DNA of 64,000 nt. Origin: an uncultured Brevibacillus sp. Lineage in GTDB: Bacteria > Bacillota > Bacilli > Brevibacillales > Brevibacillaceae. This document shows, piece by piece, positions 50,382 through 59,318 of this stretch. The position numbers and the translations under genes are program-made. The stretch is from contig CAMIVR010000001.1 in assembly GCA_946402065.1 (NCBI GenBank), positions 1 to 64,000 on the forward strand, written 5' to 3'. A model generated the notes under the pieces. It saw nothing but the letters and a program-made list of their open reading frames with translations. It was not told the origin of the DNA and did not search any database. Within the stretch, counting starts at the first letter, position 1, and every line of letters starts with the position of its first letter.

Positions 50382-51491
50382 TCACCGCACTCCGTTTACC
50401 AGGAACTCCTGTATCTCCACTGGTGTCATGCCCTCGAGTCCCATATCCACCATTTTCCTGCCTGTCTGGAAGTAGTCCTCACCCATTAAGGCAGAAGCCA
50501 AATGGATAAGAGACGTCATCAACGGAACGGCAAGCTTGTGTCCCTGCGCGAAATCATACCAGGGGACCAGGCCGTATGGAACGTCCTCAGTCAGGTAACG
50601 ATGCTCCAGTGTTTCCGGGCCTTTGGCGGAGAGATGCGGACTGGTGGCAATCATGTCGTACCAGCTTTCGTTTGTCAGGACGTAGCCTGTCTGCATGACA
50701 CGTTCCAGGTAAGGGATGCTGCGGATGCCCAGACTGTTGCCTACCAGCATCCGCTCGTCATCTACCTGTTCCATTACTTTGGCAACGGAAGGAGAGACAC
50801 CTTCCTGAAAGTGATAGTATTCGCCCTTGGCGTATTCGATTCGCCCGGCATTGAAAATGCTCGGGACTACATTCAATACCGGATTTCCGTTGTTGAACCC
50901 TGTCTCGAGTACATTTGCTGCAAGCACAGTGTTTGGATACAGCTGTTGAAAGATCGTCAGGAACTGCTGATTGTATTTCGCCGGAAATGTTGCGAGCAGC
51001 ATCTGTTTCAGATACAGCTTCATATGAACGGCTGACTCCTCCGTAATCTTGCGGCTGGCGTACGGCAACGTATTGGTTTCTGCCAGAAGATACCGTTTGT
51101 TGACCCCATATCGCTTGAATATTTTCTCAAAGATCAGGGCTCCGCCCGTATATCCCGGAACCAGAACGATGGCCTGATCATCTTTTACAAAGGGGGCGAT
51201 CATCTCGGCGATTCGCTGATGTGCTTTGGCATGGGTCATGATCAAGACGATGTCTGCCTTGCGCATCGCGTTTTCAATTTGCACCTCGATGTGGGGGATG
51301 TTGACTATTCCTTGCTTCTCCCCGGTTAATTTGATTCGGCCCGTCTTCATCATCGGAAACAGGTTGCGCTGATATTCGGGCAGCTCGTAAATTGTCACGT
51401 TACATCCACTCAGCAACAGGTCGGCAGCAGCAGTATAGCCGCCATGTCCCGCTCCAATGATTAATAGATTGTCAATTTTCACCTTGTCCAC
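50382..51491 (-). CDS. opine/octopine dehydrogenase family NAD(P)-dependent oxidoreductase
   Basis: 369 residues. N-terminal Rossmann motif LLIIGAGHGGYTAAADLLLS with YELPEYQ following; VLVPGYTGGALIFEKIF; and the C-terminal opine-dehydrogenase domain containing NVLETGFNNGNPVLNVVPSI (the conserved N-x-x-x-H/N-P region) and the helix TNESWYDMIATSPHLS. Family members join, or split, amino acids and 2-oxo acids reductively. ATG at 51491 after CAAGAGGTGGACAAGG. Divergent from the PucR gene, downstream of which sit hydantoinase genes. Confidence 0.87.
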   Translation of the reverse strand: MDKVKIDNLLIIGAGHGGYTAAADLLLSGCNVTIYELPEYQRNLFPMMKTGRIKLTGEKQGIVNIPHIEVQIENAMRKADIVLIMTHAKAHQRIAEMIAPFVKDDQAIVLVPGYTGGALIFEKIFKRYGVNKRYLLAETNTLPYASRKITEESAVHMKLYLKQMLLATFPAKYNQQFLTIFQQLYPNTVLAANVLETGFNNGNPVLNVVPSIFNAGRIEYAKGEYYHFQEGVSPSVAKVMEQVDDERMLVGNSLGIRSIPYLERVMQTGYVLTNESWYDMIATSPHLSAKGPETLEHRYLTEDVPYGLVPWYDFAQGHKLAVPLMTSLIHLASALMGEDYFQTGRKMVDMGLEGMTPVEIQEFLVNGVR

Positions 51492-51516
51492 CTCTTGTAT
51501 GAAAAATCACTTGAGC

Positions 51517-51562
51517 AATTGTCCATTTGTACAATCCCGTCAGGTCCGATAATCTATATAAT
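51517..51562. promoter_or_regulatory. divergent control region between opine dehydrogenase and PucR genes
   Basis: ATTGT and ACAAT bracket 8 bases (about 51518-51535), a possible regulator site midway between the two starts. A TATAAT at 51557-51562 serves as -10 for the PucR gene, without a good -35, as expected for an activated or autoregulated promoter. Confidence 0.35.
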
Positions 51563-51595
51563 GATAACATATTACCCAAAGGGGAGATTTCCTCT

Positions 51596-53203
51596 ATGTC
51601 GATCACCGTAAAAGAAATCTTAACTCTCCCTGTTTTTCAGCACGCACGGCTCGTTGCCGGTAAGGACGGAGAGATCAGGCAGGTCAGATGGGCAACGATT
51701 CTGGAATACCTGGATGAAGATAAGCAAATAGAGACGGAGGAGCTGCTCCTCACCACAGCTTTCGAATTATCGCCAAATTCGGAAATAAAAAACAGTTTGA
51801 TCAAAAGCTTGTCAGATAAAGGACTATCCGGCATCGTCATCCAGACCGGCTACTATCTCGAAGAAATTCCGGAGGAGATTCGTGCCGAGGGGGATGCCCA
51901 CAGCTTCCCGATCATTGAAATCCAGCGCAATGTCTCGTTTTCGGAGGTTACGCGACAGGTACATAAGTACATCCTCAACAAGCAGTTTGAAAAGATTCAA
52001 TTTTCCGAGGAGCTTTACAAAACGTTTACCGACATCGCCCTAAAGAATGAGGGAATCCAGCCAATCGCCAGTGTTGTCGGCAATTTGATTAACGGGAGAA
52101 TCAACATTACGGACACGAACATGAACATCCTCTGCGACATCGGGAACAACGCAGCCACGATCGCCCTTTCGCAAGAGCAGGTGCTGGAGCAGCTCTACCT
52201 GTTAAGGGAGGATTTTGACAGCGGTGCACTCCTGATGAAAACATTCGATTTTGGGCATTACCACTTATTTGTTGCCCCCGTCAAGGCAAAGGATCATGTC
52301 TATGGCTACATTAGCGCGATCAAGGCAGAGAAGTTCAACGAGTTTGAGGAAATCGCAATTCACCATACGTCGACGATGTGTGCACTGGAATTTCTCAAGC
52401 TGTCCAGTCTCGAAGAAAAGGACAGGAAGCTGAAAGCCGATTTTCTCGAGCTGCTCTTAACCGGAAACGATCAAGACGATTTCACAGTCTATTCCAAGGG
52501 TGAAGCGTTAGGGTACCAAATCGGAACACACGACACCTGTGTGGCCATTATCTGCATCGACCATTTTAACAAGCTCAATCAATGGGAAAAGATCGAAGCG
52601 GGATTGCAACAGACGATTCTCAAGCTGCTCCAGGGCTATGGGCTGCAAACTTTGTTCAAATTATTCAGCGGACAGTTCGTCATGCTGATTACGAATCCGT
52701 TTACGTCACGCGTCGACATCAGTGAAGCATTGAACAAAATTTCGCTTTATATCCAAAACAAGTATTCGCTCACGCTCTCAATCGGGATTGGAAATTACTA
52801 TAAAAACTACAACGAGTTTAAAAACTCTTACAAGGAAGCCCAGGAAGCTCTTTTTATCATCCAATCCGTCTGGAAAAAAGAGAAAACCCTGCACTACAAG
52901 GATCTCGGCGTATATCGGTTGCTGCTCCCGCTTTTTCAACAGCCTGACATCATGGAAGAATACCACAAACAGGTTCTGGGGGAGTTGGCCAAAAATGAAG
53001 AATTGATGGAAACCTTACAAGTCTACCTTGAGAATATCCAAAAAATCAACGATGTGGCGGACAAGCTGTTTATCCATCGCCACACCTTGAAATACCGGTT
53101 AAAAAAGATTGAAGAAATCACCAATAAGCGTCTGCTGCATTTTCAGGAGCGCATCGAGCTTGAGCTTGCCCTGATCATCTATCGCATGCTGCGCAGTGAA
53201 TAA
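51596..53203 (+). CDS. PucR family transcriptional regulator
   Basis: 535 residues. N-terminal PucR domain TVKEILTLPVFQHARLVAG with WATILEYLDE; a central GAF-like part; a GGDEF-like region (SLYIQNKYSLTLSIGIGNYY); and the C-terminal helix-turn-helix INDVADKLFIHRHTLKYRLK, ending RLLHFQERIELELAL. PucR activators govern purine, amino-acid and amide catabolism in Bacilli. It lies between the transporter/opine unit and the HyuB-HyuA-dehydrogenase unit and probably controls both. The start at 51596 is nine bases after GGGGAG; 23 more upstream codons run through the promoter. Confidence 0.92.
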   Translation: MSITVKEILTLPVFQHARLVAGKDGEIRQVRWATILEYLDEDKQIETEELLLTTAFELSPNSEIKNSLIKSLSDKGLSGIVIQTGYYLEEIPEEIRAEGDAHSFPIIEIQRNVSFSEVTRQVHKYILNKQFEKIQFSEELYKTFTDIALKNEGIQPIASVVGNLINGRINITDTNMNILCDIGNNAATIALSQEQVLEQLYLLREDFDSGALLMKTFDFGHYHLFVAPVKAKDHVYGYISAIKAEKFNEFEEIAIHHTSTMCALEFLKLSSLEEKDRKLKADFLELLLTGNDQDDFTVYSKGEALGYQIGTHDTCVAIICIDHFNKLNQWEKIEAGLQQTILKLLQGYGLQTLFKLFSGQFVMLITNPFTSRVDISEALNKISLYIQNKYSLTLSIGIGNYYKNYNEFKNSYKEAQEALFIIQSVWKKEKTLHYKDLGVYRLLLPLFQQPDIMEEYHKQVLGELAKNEELMETLQVYLENIQKINDVADKLFIHRHTLKYRLKKIEEITNKRLLHFQERIELELALIIYRMLRSE

Positions 53204-53209
53204 ACAGGG

Positions 53210-53250
53210 AAGAAAGGAGCATGAATTGCTCCTTTCTTCTTTCTTTTTTG
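53210..53250 (+). terminator. terminator of the PucR gene
   Basis: AAGAAAGGAGCA (53210-53221) and TGCTCCTTTCTT (53227-53238) form a perfect 12-base stem with a 5-base loop, followed by CTTTCTTTTTTG. Confidence 0.9.
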
Positions 53251-53259
53251 TCTCGCCTG

Positions 53260-55002
53260 CTACAGACGGACGCTGTCTGAGCGAACGACCTGAAATGTCT
53301 GCGGCTCAACCTCTACGCCGTAATCCCGTTTGGCCGCTTCCACACTGATGTATCCCTGGCGGACGTCCTCGGCGATCTGCTGCGGATCCCTCTCCAGGGG
53401 ATCTCCATATCCTCCGCCGCTTGGTGTCACTAGCGTCACGGTCTCCCCGTACTTCAGGAAAATGACATCTCCCAATGCATGCTCCAGCACCTTTTCCGCT
53501 TCCGTACCTTCATTTATGATCCATTTCCCGCTTTTACCGGGCTTGCCGCCAAACAATCCCTGCGGCGGGATTTTGGACTTTTGCGACGTATGGAAAAACT
53601 GCGCGTCATCTCCGAGAATTTTATAGCTGCGCTTGTGTGCAAGTCCGCCGCGATACTTCCCGGGGCCACCGGAGTCTTGTACGATAGAGCGCTCCAGAAA
53701 CAGCACCGGGGCCTCAATTTCCTGAGCCTCGACAGGGGGGATCGGGCAGTTGGTCACATGGCAGGACATTACAGAGAGACCGTCCTTCGTCGGTCGAGCC
53801 CCTAACCCGCCGGGAACAATTTCGCCCCAATACTGCCGATGACCGACTTCGCCGCCACGCGGATGGGTATCCATATTGATCGCCGAGCAGAAGTCGTACA
53901 AGCATCCGCACGAGTCTGCAATCACGCGGTCAGGTATGGCTTCAGACAAGGCACCCATGATCAGATCGACGACGATGTGCGCCGTCACCATGCGCTGGAA
54001 GCAGCCGATCGGAGCCTGACAGTTCACCAGTGTCCCCTTTGGGGCAACAATCTTGATCGAGCGATGACAGCCGTCATTGATCGGGATCGTCGGATCGATA
54101 ATCGTTTTTAGCGTGTAGTAGACTGCCGAAACCGTTGCGGAAAGCGGCGAGTTGATCGGACCGTAGACTTGCGGATCAGTGCCGGTGAAGTCAAACGTAA
54201 TATCGCTCCCGGCAATCGTCACGGCTACTTTCAACGTATACGGGCCGCCTTTGTAGCCGTCATCCAGAATTTTCTCTTCGTGATGGTACACGCCGTCTTT
54301 GATGGATTCGATTTCCCAGCGGGTCAATCTTTCCGAGTAGTCCAGCAGCTCATTGAAAATCTGTCTGGTGTCTTCATAGCCGTATTTTTTTACCAGCTCT
54401 TGCAACCCTTTGGCGCCGATATTGCACCCGGAGATCTGTGCCAGCAGATCGCCCTTCATGTCATGCGGCACACGCGTATTGTTGAGTATGACTCTCCACA
54501 ACGCTTCGTTGCGGACACCGGCAGCGTAGAGCTTGACCGGCTCAAGCAGGAAGCCTTCCTGCCAGATTTCCACTGTCCAGGAATCACCTGTCCATACGCC
54601 ACCGACGTCACGATGATGGAGCATGGTAACCGAATAACCGATCAGCGTCTCTTCCAGAAAGACCGGTGCGACCATGATCAAATCTTTGGTATGGTGGCTC
54701 CCCAACGAGTCGCCCCCTGCATACGGGTGATTGGTGACGATGATATCGCCTGGCTGCAATTGCTCGGGAGAGAAAAACTTGGTTAAAATTGTATTCAGGG
54801 CCGGCCCCAAGCAATTCAGATGAATCGGGATGTTGGCCCCTTCTGACAGCATTTGACCCGAACCATCAAAAATGGCCGAGGAGCAATCGCGCATTTCCTT
54901 GACTATCGTAGAATAGCTTGCACGGACCATCGTTTCTGTCATTTGCTCTGCGATTGATTTTAAAGCGTTATTGACAACTTCAATTAAGATCGGGCTTGCC
55001 AC
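53260..55002 (-). CDS. hydantoinase B / oxoprolinase family protein
   Basis: 580 residues, the length of N-methylhydantoinase B subunits and without the carboxylase C-terminal extension seen in the gene at 25379. Blocks: MRDCSSAIFDGSGQMLSEGA, GDIIVTNHPYAGGDSLGSHH, TMLHHRDVGGVWTGDS and, near the end, TLVTPSGGGYGDPLERDPQQ. With its HyuA partner it hydrolyses a lactam or hydantoin ring at the cost of ATP. GTG start after GGGGAGAGAGTCGAC. Confidence 0.88.
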   Translation of the reverse strand: MASPILIEVVNNALKSIAEQMTETMVRASYSTIVKEMRDCSSAIFDGSGQMLSEGANIPIHLNCLGPALNTILTKFFSPEQLQPGDIIVTNHPYAGGDSLGSHHTKDLIMVAPVFLEETLIGYSVTMLHHRDVGGVWTGDSWTVEIWQEGFLLEPVKLYAAGVRNEALWRVILNNTRVPHDMKGDLLAQISGCNIGAKGLQELVKKYGYEDTRQIFNELLDYSERLTRWEIESIKDGVYHHEEKILDDGYKGGPYTLKVAVTIAGSDITFDFTGTDPQVYGPINSPLSATVSAVYYTLKTIIDPTIPINDGCHRSIKIVAPKGTLVNCQAPIGCFQRMVTAHIVVDLIMGALSEAIPDRVIADSCGCLYDFCSAINMDTHPRGGEVGHRQYWGEIVPGGLGARPTKDGLSVMSCHVTNCPIPPVEAQEIEAPVLFLERSIVQDSGGPGKYRGGLAHKRSYKILGDDAQFFHTSQKSKIPPQGLFGGKPGKSGKWIINEGTEAEKVLEHALGDVIFLKYGETVTLVTPSGGGYGDPLERDPQQIAEDVRQGYISVEAAKRDYGVEVEPQTFQVVRSDSVRL

Positions 55003-55018
55003 GTCGACTCTCTCCCCT

Positions 55019-57067
55019 CTAAGCGTTCGTCTCGATAATTAATGAGCGATATTCGTCTACCCGCATGGATTGCCCCGGGTAGATCACGGTTGTGGAACCC
55101 ATCTCACCGATTATTGCCGGTTCGTTAAGCGTAAAGCCTGGGTATAATTGATCGCGATCGAATACTGGCACAGTATACGGTTTGCCGTCAAAAATCACTT
55201 CGCCCATGCGTTTCTCGACAGCTTTACTACCCGTTTTCCAGGTTTCCGTCTGTTCGAGTGAAATCGTCTCTACGATGCCGACCGCGCTGACCCGATAATT
55301 AACCAGCTCGACCTGGTCGCCGCGCAACGAGTGACCGTAGGTTTGCTCATGCAAGTTGTGGAAGGCGTCGATGAACGCTTTGACTGTATCGTCCGTGATT
55401 TCGCCCGACGGCACTTGAACGTTCAATTCAAACGCTTGTCCCAGATAGCGGAGCTCGCATGAGCGCATGAGAATCTGGTTGTCTGCTTCTACCCCTTCAG
55501 CAATCAGCTGGTTAACCCCTTCCTGTTCCAGCCGGGCAAAAATTTCCGTCAATTCTGCAGGATTTACTTGTTCGGAATCTTGTACTTTTGTATAAACAAA
55601 GTCGTGTTTAATATCTGCCAAAACTTGCCCCATCGCCGCAAACGTCCCCGGAGAGTATGGCACGATCACGCGCGGTATCTCCAATTCCTGAGCGAGCTTC
55701 GCTGCATGCAGTCCGCCGGCGCCGCCGAAGGAAACGAGCGTAAATTCACGCGGGTCGTAGCCTTTTTGGACGGAGACAAACTTAATCGCACGCATCATAT
55801 TGGCATTGACTACTTCAATAATGCCTTCAGCAGCTTCATACAAATCGAGCTTGAGCGGTTTTGCGATTTTTTCCAGAATGGCCTGCTTGGTTGTCTCCAG
55901 GACATTCGACAAGTCTTCCAGAAAGATTTCCGGTCGAATCCGTCCCAGCACGAGGTTGGCATCGGTAACGGTCGGGTGCACGCCGCCACGCTGGTAACAT
56001 ACCGGCCCCGGTTTCGCTCCCGCACTGATCGGCCCGACTTTAAGCGCTCCCCCTTTGTCATACCAGGCGATGCTTCCCCCGCCAGCGCCGATAAAGTCAA
56101 GATCGACAGTAGGGATGTTGATCGGGTAGCCTTCAATATGACTGTCTGTACGGAAATGAATGCGATTGCTCTGAATCAGCGATACGTCGCAGCTCGTGCC
56201 GCCCATATCGAAGGTAATCAGATTGCTTACGCCCATCAGTTTTCCTAAATAATTGGCAGCGATGATCCCGCCAATCGGTCCGGAATCAGAGACGGTCACC
56301 GGTTTTTTCTTGGCACTGTTGAAACTCATAATCCCTGCATTCGAATTCATCATGTAGGTTGTCGCCTGGATTTTGCTCTGCTCCAGCGCCTGGTTGAAAT
56401 CCTCGATATGCGACACCATATTCGGCATCATATACGCGTTAATGACAGTCGTCGAGGTGCGCTCGTACTCACGGAATTGCGGGTTGATTTCAGACGAGAT
56501 GGAGACATACAAATCTGGCATTTCCGCTAGCAGGTACGCTTTGATTTGCTGCTCATGCGCCGGATTCTGGTACGAGTGCAGCAAGCAAACCGCTACCGAG
56601 CGAATGTTTTTCGCTTTCAGCTGCTCGACGATTTGCTTTAGCTCATCAATAGCCAACGGTTCAACAACGTCTCCCTGGAAATTCATCCGCTCTGTCACTT
56701 CGAAGCGCAATTCACGCCGTACCAGCGGCTCCGGTTTGTCGAGAAAATTGTTGTAGATTTGCTTGTCCCGCCACGCCCGCGCGATCTCCAGAACATCCTT
56801 GAAGCCTTTGGTCGTAATGAGCGCGATCGATTCGTTCTCGCGTTGGGCAATCATGTTGACGACGATGGTCGTACCGTAAACGAGTTCCGTAATGTCTTTC
56901 GCATCTATGCCAGCCAGTGCGCAAACCTTGTTGATGCCTGTAAAAATCCCGTTGATCAAATTGTCTGGCGTAGTCGCTGTTTTGGTGGAGAAAATTTCCC
57001 CGGATGTACAATTCGTCAACACCAGGTCGGTGTTCGTTCCTCCCGTATCGATGCCAATTCTATACAT
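55019..57067 (-). CDS. hydantoinase A / oxoprolinase family ATPase subunit
   Basis: 682 residues. YRIGIDTGGTNTDLVLTN at the N-terminus, LVYGTTIVVNMIAQRENESI, LITFDMGGTSCDVSLIQ, DFIGAGGGSIAWYDKGGALK and LVSFGGAGGLHAAKLAQELE: a full ASKHA ATP site. It activates the ring amide by phosphorylation for the HyuB subunit encoded 16 bases downstream. The start at 57067 is eight bases after AGGTG; eleven upstream in-frame codons overlap the preceding gene and are rejected. No small carboxylase subunit is present, so this pair is a hydrolase, unlike region C. Confidence 0.88.
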   Translation of the reverse strand: MYRIGIDTGGTNTDLVLTNCTSGEIFSTKTATTPDNLINGIFTGINKVCALAGIDAKDITELVYGTTIVVNMIAQRENESIALITTKGFKDVLEIARAWRDKQIYNNFLDKPEPLVRRELRFEVTERMNFQGDVVEPLAIDELKQIVEQLKAKNIRSVAVCLLHSYQNPAHEQQIKAYLLAEMPDLYVSISSEINPQFREYERTSTTVINAYMMPNMVSHIEDFNQALEQSKIQATTYMMNSNAGIMSFNSAKKKPVTVSDSGPIGGIIAANYLGKLMGVSNLITFDMGGTSCDVSLIQSNRIHFRTDSHIEGYPINIPTVDLDFIGAGGGSIAWYDKGGALKVGPISAGAKPGPVCYQRGGVHPTVTDANLVLGRIRPEIFLEDLSNVLETTKQAILEKIAKPLKLDLYEAAEGIIEVVNANMMRAIKFVSVQKGYDPREFTLVSFGGAGGLHAAKLAQELEIPRVIVPYSPGTFAAMGQVLADIKHDFVYTKVQDSEQVNPAELTEIFARLEQEGVNQLIAEGVEADNQILMRSCELRYLGQAFELNVQVPSGEITDDTVKAFIDAFHNLHEQTYGHSLRGDQVELVNYRVSAVGIVETISLEQTETWKTGSKAVEKRMGEVIFDGKPYTVPVFDRDQLYPGFTLNEPAIIGEMGSTTVIYPGQSMRVDEYRSLIIETNA

Positions 57068-57083
57068 GTTTATCACACCTACT

Positions 57084-58190
57084 CTACGCGTTTTTTTCAA
57101 AATGGCTAATCATGGAACGAGCAAGCGCTCTTTCGTAATAATCCTCGGCATTCACATCAAAATCGTATCCCTTTGCAAGCAATAGCTGCAAAAACGGGGT
57201 TATTTTTCGTCCGTACTCTTCCATACACTCTTTTGCCATCACACCCGGCCAAGCGTTGCAGCTGATCGTTGTCCTTCTGTTTCTGGTACTGACAGATGCT
57301 GGTATGTTTTCATACGCGGCTTCATCATCACTTGTAAATACGTATTTATCAAGATTGCCGTGCGGAATTCCTTCGATCGCTTTTCCTTGAACAACCGAAC
57401 CGCGAACCTCGTAGGGATCTGCACACAAGTCGAGAATAATCGCATGCTCCGGCAATTTGCCCAGCAAATCATTGGAAATGATCACCTGCGTCGGATCAGG
57501 GCGCTTTGTCGCATCCACAAGTATATCTGTCTCTTGCAAAATGGCTTCAACGGTGTCCAGAAATGCGGTGCTTTCTTTGTCGAGAAATTCAACGGTAATG
57601 CCTTTGAACCCATTTTGGGCAAACGGATAGTTTGGAAAGAGCTGGAACGCGTATTTCCCCGCCTGCACGCCCAGATTGCCCAGCCCGATAATCGCCACCT
57701 TCATCGCCCTTTCGACGGGACGATCGGTAAAGCTCTGCCTGGCAAGCTCCTCAAACGCTGTCTGCATTCCTGCCAAAGCCGTCATTTCGTAGGTGACGAC
57801 AAGCCGCTGGTTGCGGTCGTCTACGATAGCATCCAACGAAAACGCTTGTATGTCCAGCTCCCGCAGCAAATTTACGAGCCGCGGACGGGTTTCATAATGC
57901 AGCATCGCCAGCAGCCCGGATTTGCGCTTCATTTTTTGGATGAGCTCAAACTCTGGAGAGCGGACGATGACCACCAGGTCCTGGCTGTATATGTCATTTT
58001 CTGCGGCAAAGCGAATGTTCGGATTGCACTGCAGATAATCTGCCTCAGTAAAGCCCAGTTTCTCGCCATACCCCTTTTCCAGGTAGATGGTAACCGGATA
58101 GGCTGTTAGATTGGCAAAAAACTGCGGCAAAAAGTCCCGTTTCTCCCCCCTTTCCTTATACATCTTTGGGAACCCAATACCAGTTATCAT
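57084..58190 (-). CDS. AlaDh/PNT-type NAD(P)-dependent dehydrogenase
   Basis: 368 residues. The N-terminal half resembles the alanine-dehydrogenase/transhydrogenase N domain (GIGFPKMYKERGEKRDFLPQ, then EKGYGEKLGFTEADYL); the second has a Rossmann motif KVAIIGLGNLGVQAGKYAFQ and DILVDATKRPDPTQ. It belongs near lysine- or saccharopine-type dehydrogenases rather than to classical Ald. A likely role is oxidising or forming an amino acid released by the hydantoinase pair. GGGAGGTATAC precedes the ATG at 58190. First gene of the three-gene unit. Confidence 0.75.
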   Translation of the reverse strand: MITGIGFPKMYKERGEKRDFLPQFFANLTAYPVTIYLEKGYGEKLGFTEADYLQCNPNIRFAAENDIYSQDLVVIVRSPEFELIQKMKRKSGLLAMLHYETRPRLVNLLRELDIQAFSLDAIVDDRNQRLVVTYEMTALAGMQTAFEELARQSFTDRPVERAMKVAIIGLGNLGVQAGKYAFQLFPNYPFAQNGFKGITVEFLDKESTAFLDTVEAILQETDILVDATKRPDPTQVIISNDLLGKLPEHAIILDLCADPYEVRGSVVQGKAIEGIPHGNLDKYVFTSDDEAAYENIPASVSTRNRRTTISCNAWPGVMAKECMEEYGRKITPFLQLLLAKGYDFDVNAEDYYERALARSMISHFEKNA

Positions 58191-58249
58191 GTATACCTCC
58201 CTGCTCGATCTTGCCTCCATTTTTCGCAGTGATTGAACTTCTATTGTCG

Positions 58250-58291
58250 ATTATATTGATTCAGCTTTTGTCAGGGTATTTACATAGTAAA
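58250..58291 (-). promoter_or_regulatory. promoter and operator of the HyuA/HyuB-dehydrogenase unit
   Basis: On the minus strand TATAAT lies at 58250-58255 without a recognisable -35 at 16-18 bases. About 24 bases further upstream is the inverted repeat TTTAC-N3-GTAAA (58279-58291), well placed for an activator such as the PucR protein. The rest of the 58,191-58,368 gap shows nothing else. Confidence 0.45.
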
Positions 58292-58368
58292 CAAATGCAA
58301 ATTCTTTTTTTATCCAAAAGGATAAAAGGTTATACGGGCTTACTGGTTTCCAGGTTGTTTGAGGAAAT

Positions 58369-58402
58369 GAAAAAAGCCCAATTTCTCCGCTGAGAACTGA
58401 GC
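58369..58402 (-). terminator. terminator of the phn operon
   Basis: On the minus strand GCTCAGTTCTC pairs imperfectly with GAGAAATTGGGC across a short loop and is followed by TTTTTTC. It lies about 47 bases after the last phnE stop codon. Confidence 0.7.
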
Positions 58403-58448
58403 TTGTTTACAACAAAAGATAGGGTCAGTGATAACCGATGCAGGAGGC

Positions 58449-59318
58449 TCAACGGCTTTTCACATTCTGCTTGATCCGGCTCGCAATCACTTCCAGGACA
58501 ATCGCAAAGGCCAAAATGAAGTACGTGATCACACCGACTTCGCGCAAATCGTAATAATACGCGCTGGCCATAAACATGTCGTAGCCGATCCCTCCTGCGC
58601 CTGCTGCTGCCCCCATCGCCACGGCGACGGCAAAATTAATCTCAAAGCGCAGGAACGTCCAGGAGATCAGGTACGTTGTGGTAGACGGCAAAACCGCCTG
58701 AGAGACGATCTGCCACCAATTCGCCCCGCTGGACCGCAGCGCTTCGATTACGCCGTTGTCCAGCTCTTCGAACGCCTCTGCATACGCCTTGATCAAGTAA
58801 CCGACGGAGTGAAAGGTCATGCCGATGACGGCGGCAACGCTGCCAAGCCCGGCGGCAACAGAGAATATCAGCACCCACAGTACGGTCGGCACCGCGCGGA
58901 TGAATGCGACAATCCATTTGATCACATTGGAGATGCTCTTCGTCGACAAATTACGGGCGGCGAGCAGTCCCAAAAACACGGCAATCACTGCGCCGAACAA
59001 GGTCGTCAGGAATGCCAGCCCCATCGTCACAAACACCTGATAGATCGCTTCGGCGACTGTGAAGTGCTGCAGATGCGGCTCGAACAACATCGTTTTCGCT
59101 GACTGCAGGGCAGAAGCCAGCGCTTTGCTGAATTCGAGCTGCTTGTAGTCAAACGTGAGAAAGCCGTACACAGTGGCGATGACCAGGACGAGCATCGTCA
59201 ACTGCAGCATGATCGTTTCCTTGCTGAAGGTCTTTACCTTGATTTTCGTCAACGCAGGCGTTTGCGCATTCTGCTTGTACTCGATCGCGATGCGTTTGAA
59301 CGATTCTTCCATTTCCAC
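58449..59318 (-). CDS. phnE: phosphonate ABC transporter permease PhnE (second copy)
   Basis: 289 residues, about five helices. PhnE blocks: LAARNLSTKSISNVIKWIVA, FIRAVPTVLWVLIFSVAAGL, EAFEELDNGVIEALRSSGAN (coupling loop) and GAGGIGYDMFMASAYYYDLR. GTG at 59318 shares a base with the stop of the other phnE and has GGAGGG ten bases upstream; an ATG two codons later is the alternative. Longer open frame upstream lies inside the other phnE. Last gene of the operon; the two permeases likely form a heterodimer. Confidence 0.9.
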   Translation of the reverse strand: MEMEESFKRIAIEYKQNAQTPALTKIKVKTFSKETIMLQLTMLVLVIATVYGFLTFDYKQLEFSKALASALQSAKTMLFEPHLQHFTVAEAIYQVFVTMGLAFLTTLFGAVIAVFLGLLAARNLSTKSISNVIKWIVAFIRAVPTVLWVLIFSVAAGLGSVAAVIGMTFHSVGYLIKAYAEAFEELDNGVIEALRSSGANWWQIVSQAVLPSTTTYLISWTFLRFEINFAVAVAMGAAAGAGGIGYDMFMASAYYYDLREVGVITYFILAFAIVLEVIASRIKQNVKSR

